Source of the DNA: Molossus alvarezi
Lineage: Eukaryota > Chordata > Mammalia > Chiroptera > Molossidae
Length of the DNA: 64,000 nt
Reading direction: 5' to 3'
Assembly: GCA_037176705.1 (NCBI GenBank)
Contig: CM073907.1
Coordinates: 12,803,001-12,867,000, forward strand
In this document: one piece after another, positions 59,483-64,000 of the stretch
Layout of the letters: the number at the start of each line of letters is the position of its first letter
Position numbering within the stretch: the first letter of the stretch is position 1
The notes under the pieces: generated by a model
The model's input: only the letters and a program-made list of their open reading frames with translations
Told to the model about the DNA's origin: nothing
Database searches by the model: none
Translations under genes and position numbers: made by a program

Positions 59483-59688
59483 TCCACCTGGTGTGGCTCA
59501 GTGGTTGAGTGTTGACCCTGCACCAAGAGGTCGCTGGTTTGATTTCCCAGGTTGTGGGCCAAACTCCCAGTGGGGGCCATGCAGGAGGTGGCCAATCAAT
59601 GTTCTCTGTCATTGATGTTTCTCTCTTTTTCCCTCTCTCCCTTCCTCTAGCTCTAAAAAATCAATAAAGGAAAAAAGTAAAATAAAAT
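59483..59688 (+). mobile_element. Ves-type SINE, first of a tandem pair
   Basis: GTTGAGTGTTGACCCTGCAC subfamily. AAAGTGTATTTCT lies before (59468-59480) and after (59689-59701). Confidence 0.92.
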
Positions 59689-59703
59689 AAAGTGTATTTC
59701 TTG

Positions 59704-59889
59704 CCCGGCTGGTGTGGCTTAGTGGTTGAGTGTCGACCCTGCACCAAGAGATCGCTGGTTCAATTCCCAGTCAGGGTACATGCCCAGGTTGTGGGCCAGA
59801 TCCCCAGTGTGGGGCATGCAGGAGGCAGCCAATCCATGTTCTCTCTCATTGATATTTCTCTCTCTCTCTAAAATCAGTAAAGAAAAAAA
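59704..59889 (+). mobile_element. Ves-type SINE, second of a tandem pair
   Basis: Same subfamily, GTTGAGTGTCGACCCTGCAC. Followed by a third AAAGTGTATTTCT at 59890-59902. Confidence 0.92.
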
Positions 59890-59924
59890 AAAGTGTATTT
59901 CTTTTGCTGCTCAAGATTTTGATG

Positions 59925-60150
59925 TCAGATCTATGAATCTTTAGCTGAATCCAAGGTCATGAAGAATTACTCCTGTGTGTTCATCTAAGAGTTTCATAGT
60001 TTTCACTCTTACATTTAGGACTTTATCCGTTTCGAGTTCATCGTCATACATGGTGTGAGGCAGGAGTCTAAATCCGTTCTTTTGCACATCCACACACGTT
60101 TGTGTAGGTGTGAGCGCTTTCATAAAGGTACGTCTAGTTCACATCACCAC
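59925..60150 (-). mobile_element. L1 ORF2-region fragment, degenerate
   Basis: 'aatccaaggtcatgaagaat', 'tctaagagtttcatagtttt', 'cttacatttaggactttatc', 'catggtgtgaggcaggagtc' are the antisense of a well-known L1 ORF2 segment. A short open frame on the minus strand here is the remnant. Confidence 0.85.
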
Positions 60151-60527
60151 ACAGATCTTTCCTGTGATGGAAACTCCTTTGCATCTGAACGGCATTAGGA
60201 AACTCACACAGTTACCCTGGAAATGTGTCTCCAGCCCTCAGCTCTGTGATCTCACTGAGACTCAGGAGCTGGGGTGCGGGGCATCCCCGTGTGAGTGAGT
60301 TCACAGGAGGGTGAGAGGCGGACTTGGTGGGTTAAGTAGCTCTTTCTCCAGCATGTTGGCTTCTTAACATGGGAACGTATTGGTCCAAGTGACCCCCTGG
60401 CTGGTGACTCCTGGGGAGGAGAGTCCGGCCAGCCTTCTTCCCCTCCCACAGACACTAGAGTGACAGCTGCTGGCAGCTGGTGGCCCGTGGGGTTTGGATC
60501 ACGGCCTAACTGTGGCTTCCGATTTAC

Positions 60528-60607
60528 CTGTTAGGGTCTTTAGTGCTGGGAATGACGAAGACACATTCCTGTTTGCAAAAGGTTTTTTCTATCCAAGCTT
60601 TCTGTCC
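60528..60607 (-). CDS. TRPM1: TRPM1 in-window exon 1 (first seen; earlier exon(s) outside)
   Basis: The 80-nt exon has acceptor cccag and donor gtaaat. It reads [20 protein letters not shown] then STKDPN plus two bases. [24 protein letters not shown] sequence opens the TRPM homology region in TRPM1, TRPM3, TRPM6 and TRPM7. It begins with an acceptor, so at least one coding exon lies beyond 64,000. Confidence 0.97.
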
Positions 60608-62882
60608 CTGGGAGAGAAAGAAGTGGACATTAGACCCAGGTTGTCACCGGAGTTCATTCTTTTCCTTTTGAAAAACGAATATGCCATTGACAGGAAGTCT
60701 ACCCAAAATATCTGAGCAGGCACCTCCCAACCCCGGAGGGTTTCTGAGTGCCCCGTGCCAGCCCTCTTCAGGCTCAGCCCACTTCTCGGCCTCACAGAAA
60801 GCCATTCTTTTTTCTCATGAAAAAGCTAGCATGTGACTGACGCAGTTTCCCAGGGGGTGAGGGGGCGTGGGGGGAGTACTTTGCTTTAGTGTTAACGATT
60901 GATTTTTTACAAGTTTATTTAAGAAGGTCCTCCATTCAAAATTCCAAGTTACTGCTGAGTCTCCAGAAAGGCTTGCGAATCTTCTGAGGGCAAACAAGAG
61001 GCACGCTTTGCCCGCAATGCTCTTGGGGGTGGGGGCATACCAGGCATGCCCTCAGCGTTCCAGTCTCTCTGTCCCACCCCACCCCTGCTTCCGGTGCTTC
61101 ATGCCCTTCATCCCACTGACCCCCCCCCCCCCCAGAGTCCGCCGCAGCCCTGTGCTGTGAAGGAATAAATGGCCGAGTTTGTGCATTGCCAAGGCTGCTG
61201 GGCTCCCATCGGCCCGAGCAGAAGGGAGGCCACCCAGTGGGTGGAGGAGCCTGCAGCTGGAGACGCAAGCCGGGCACCCTCTGCAGGGCCTGGACTTCAG
61301 GCCGTAGTAACTGGCGAGCCGGGGACACCTTGAACGCATGAACATGGGCAAAGGGGAGGCAGGCAGGAAGGCTGGAGTGCGGTGGGGGCAGAGGTGTTGG
61401 AGGTGCACAGCAGCGGGGGAGATGGAGTGGGGTGCAGATTGGCGGTGTTTGGCGGGGGTGGAGAGGCAGGCCGTGGACCCGATGCCGATGAGGGCGAGGG
61501 ACCGGGAGGAACCCGTTAATGACCCTGGGCTTCTGGCTGGTGAAACGGGGTGGCTGGGTTGCAGTTTACGGAGCTGGGCAGCTGGGGACCAGGTGTGGGG
61601 AGGAAACGAGCATTCGCCGGGCTCCAGGCAGCAGCAGAGGCCTCTCCGTGGCTGGTGGCAGGAGTTTGGGACTCAGTGTATAGGTGTCAACTAAAGTCAT
61701 GGAAATCCCTGGGATGGCTGATGAGCGACCACGCAAAAAGAGAAAGGTGGCTGGGGACCGAGCCCCAAGGAGCCGAGGACAGGGCTGCGCAGAAAGGCCA
61801 GGGACGCGGAGGGCGGACGTGGGGCCGGGGGGCCTCCACAGCCCCTCCGCCAAGGACCAGGTGTCCGTGAGGGGCCATGCCAGCTTGTGGAGGGAGGTCA
61901 GAGGCCACTGGGCTAAAAAGCGTGGAACTGGGGCTGCCAGAGTTTTTTTGTTTTGTTTTTTTAAGAAAGGAAAGAAGAAACATCTGCTACGAACATGACC
62001 GGTTAGCCTTTTACAGTCTGCATGGTGGTCACCCACGTGCTCCTGTCCGGCCTGCTGTGGGCTTTATGCCGATCCCGAGGGAAGGGCCCGAGCAAGGGGA
62101 CCCCAGCACCAGCCCCGGGAGACGTGTCCTGTGACGGGAGCCGAGACACCACAAGGAGTCAGGAGAATGTGACGTGCGGGCCCATGTCCACGCAGATGGG
62201 CGACCCTCCGGCGAGGGGTTCAGGAGGGAGGGGTTCAGGATGGGGTGAATGTGGCAGAGGGGTGGGTGGGGCCTGGACCACAGGGCGTTGCCACCTCAGA
62301 AGTAAGTGGCTTCTAAACATGGGAGCTGGTTCACTGCTCAGCGAGCCTCTGTTTACTCAGTGGCCTTGATTCTTGGGCCAAAATTAACAGCAGGCTGCAC
62401 AGTGAAATGACTGTGGACCAGTTTAGCCCAAAGAAACCGCCGATCTCCTGTGTCTATTTTGAGCAGACGCCCCACGCTGTCAGCCTGCGGCCGCATGTGG
62501 CCCACACGTGGACTCGGTTTGACTCGTTTATACAGAGAATCGCCCCTTATTCACGAAGAGGGAGGGTGTGGGTGAGAATCGTGACTGCTGGCTGCTCCTG
62601 GGGAGGGGTGAGGTCCCACACAGCTGCGGGCAGGTGGCTGTGGGTCCCGCCACCTGGGCCTGCCCTGTCTGTGGCTGCAGGCACCTGTGGGCCTAGACAC
62701 ACTCCCGTGCGGAGAGTCGCGGCGCCTGCCCGCCTGAGCCCTGCACAACCGCCCGCCTCCACGTGCACAAAGGGGTGACACCACAGAGGTCCTCCCACCC
62801 ACCCCCGGCTCTGAGGAGGCCCAGGCCCCCATCAACAGGCCATGTCTAGATTTCAAAAACTTATTATAAAAAGGACAGGGAG
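60608..62882 (-). other. TRPM1 upstream intron, part 1
   Basis: No exon, known repeat or RNA recognised. A C-run lies at 61121-61133. The GC-rich stretch 61.3-62.3 kb has chance frames on both strands only. I looked here for the exon preceding GQKAW and did not find it. Confidence 0.6.
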
Positions 62883-63113
62883 CCCTGGCCAGTTTGGCTC
62901 AGCGGTTGGAGCGTCGGCCTGCGGTCCAGAGAGACCCGGGTTCGGTTCCCGCTAAGGGCATGTACCTTGGTTGCAGTTTGTCCCCGGCCCTGATTGGGTC
63001 GTGCGGGTGGCAGCCACTCGATGTGTCCCTTTCACGTCGATGTTTCTCTCTCTTCCTCTCTCCCTCCCACTCTACCTGAACAAAAAATGTCCTCGGATAA
63101 GGATTAAAAAAAA
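62883..63113 (+). mobile_element. Ves SINE with 15-bp duplication
   Basis: Plus copy between AAAAAGGACAGGGAG at 62868-62882 and 63114-63128. Confidence 0.95.
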
Positions 63114-63165
63114 AAAAAGGACAGGGAGTATCTCATTACTACGTTTTTAAAATTGAAATGATTTT

Positions 63166-63397
63166 TTCTTTTGATCCTCACTCAAGGATAGTTTTTAATT
63201 TATCTTCAGATAGAGTGGGAGGGAGAGAGAGAGAAACATCGACGTGAGAAGGACACATCAACTGGTTGTCTCTCGCATGACCCCAACCAGGGCCGGGGAC
63301 GAACCACCACTTAGGTATGTGCCCGTGGCCAGAATCGAACCCGAGCCTCATTGGTCCTTGGGCCGACCCTCTAACGACTGAGCGAACTGGCCAGGGC
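63166..63397 (-). mobile_element. Ves SINE
   Basis: Minus-strand copy, head at about 63397 (GCCCTGGCCAGTTCGCTCAG). Flanked by TGAAATGAT-like repeats at about 63155 and 63398. Confidence 0.9.
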
Positions 63398-63505
63398 TGA
63401 AATGATATTTTTAAAATATCATGTTAAATAAGTTATAGAATTAATTTCATTCATTTGCTTTGACTTTTGTAAACCCAGTTGCTCCATAGTTTAAAATTAC
63501 GTCTG

Positions 63506-63740
63506 CCTCCCTGGCCAGTGTGGCTCAGCGGTTAGAGCGTCAGCCTGCAGACCAGAGTCCTGGGTTCGATTCCAGCCAAGGGCATGTACCTGGATTGAGG
63601 TTGGTCCCCGGCCCTGGTTGGGGTCGTGTGGGTGGCAACCAATGGATGTGTCTCTCTCATATCAATGTTTCTCTCTCTTCCTCCCTCCCTCCTGCTCTGT
63701 CTGATTATAAATGCAAAAATGTCCTCGAGTGAGGATTAAA
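63506..63740 (+). mobile_element. Ves SINE
   Basis: Head TCCCTGGCCAGTGTGGCTCA, CCTGGGTTCGATTCCAGCCA, CT part, 'cctcgagtgaggattaaata', then CA/TA repeats. Confidence 0.9.
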
Positions 63741-63790
63741 TACACACACACACATATACATATATATGTATATATATTCTCAGATGAGGA
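63741..63790. repeat. CA/TA microsatellite
   Basis: (CA)n followed by (TA)n, then a second 'tctcagatgaggatttaaaa', a partial duplicate of the SINE 3' end. Confidence 0.85.
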
Positions 63791-64000
63791 TTTAAAAAAA
63801 TAAATACATACATAAAATCAGCCTGCGGGGCAGGCGCAGGGCGCGGGTCTAGAACTGGGGACCGCCCAGCGCGGCCGCAGCGGGTGGGGGCGGAAGTGCC
63901 GACGCGGGGCCTTCACCTTCTCCTCTGCCCGGGGTACAAGTTTACCCGCTCACATGTCACCTTTACAACGACGGACAAACGAGAAAGGACCCCGTTGCCA
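63791..64000. other. Window end: GC-rich unique sequence
   Basis: About 63.82-63.93 kb is CpG-rich (GCGGCCGCAGCGGGTGGGGG). No exon recognised. It might belong to a regulatory island of TRPM1, but nothing shows it. Confidence 0.4.

Larger units (their letters stand above)
58677..60527 (-). other. TRPM1 intron, exons 1-2 (in-window)
   Basis: 1.85 kb. Two L1 fragments, three Ves SINEs and a TA microsatellite (listed). No element recognised at 60.18-60.52 kb. Confidence 0.7.

Overview
The window is mammalian genomic DNA from a bat, most likely a vesper bat (Vespertilionidae). It holds long introns with GT-AG splice sites. It also holds more than forty tRNA-derived SINEs of the bat Ves type (tRNA-like head, B-box GGTTCGATTCC-like sequence, CT-rich 3' part, A-rich tail), which are characteristic of vespertilionid genomes. 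There are also L1 fragments, MIR/L2, MER20, Tigger1/MER2 and one solo LTR. Nearly all free-standing open frames are chance frames or SINE frames.

Two protein genes lie in tandem on the minus strand. Positions 1-17,100 hold the 5' part of MTMR10, a myotubularin-related pseudophosphatase. Six coding exons are present (484-574, 6926-7068, 8246-8318, 8440-8576, 16109-16169, 16656-16715). They give the start codon and most of the PH-GRAM domain; the rest lies left of position 1. Its GC-rich promoter (about 16.3-17.7 kb) carries a YY1-like site and a 39-bp tandem repeat. After about 2.5 kb of intergenic DNA comes TRPM1 (melastatin), whose stop codon is at 19,819. I located 26 consecutive coding exons, from 60,607 down to 19,819. 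Joined, they give an uninterrupted frame of 4,899 nt (1,632 codons plus stop). It covers the TRPM N-terminal homology domain, S1-S6, the pore, the TRP helix, the coiled coil and the C-terminal tail. Only the first N-terminal exon(s) lie beyond position 64,000. This MTMR10-TRPM1 order and orientation matches the human 15q13.3 locus.

The microRNA gene MIR211 sits in a TRPM1 intron at about 52.87-52.96 kb on the same strand, so the host transcript can supply both channel mRNA and the microRNA. TRPM1 is the transduction channel of retinal ON bipolar cells and is also a melanocyte gene; miR-211 is co-expressed with it in pigment cells.

I see no new biological system such as an operon, defence or mobile gene system. 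The most unusual items are: (1) two short A-tailed retroposed Ves copies that stop at the same point after the tRNA head, both with target-site duplications; (2) three places where tandem Ves SINEs share one target-site sequence; (3) a GC-AG intron between TRPM1 S2 and the following exon; (4) a 24-bp minisatellite abutting a weak TRPM1 splice donor; (5) a 39-bp minisatellite of YY1-like cores in the MTMR10 promoter; (6) a 95-bp near-identical direct duplication inside one TRPM1 intron. Exon boundaries were set by hand from splice consensus plus reading frame. Repeat boundaries are approximate unless a target-site duplication is given.
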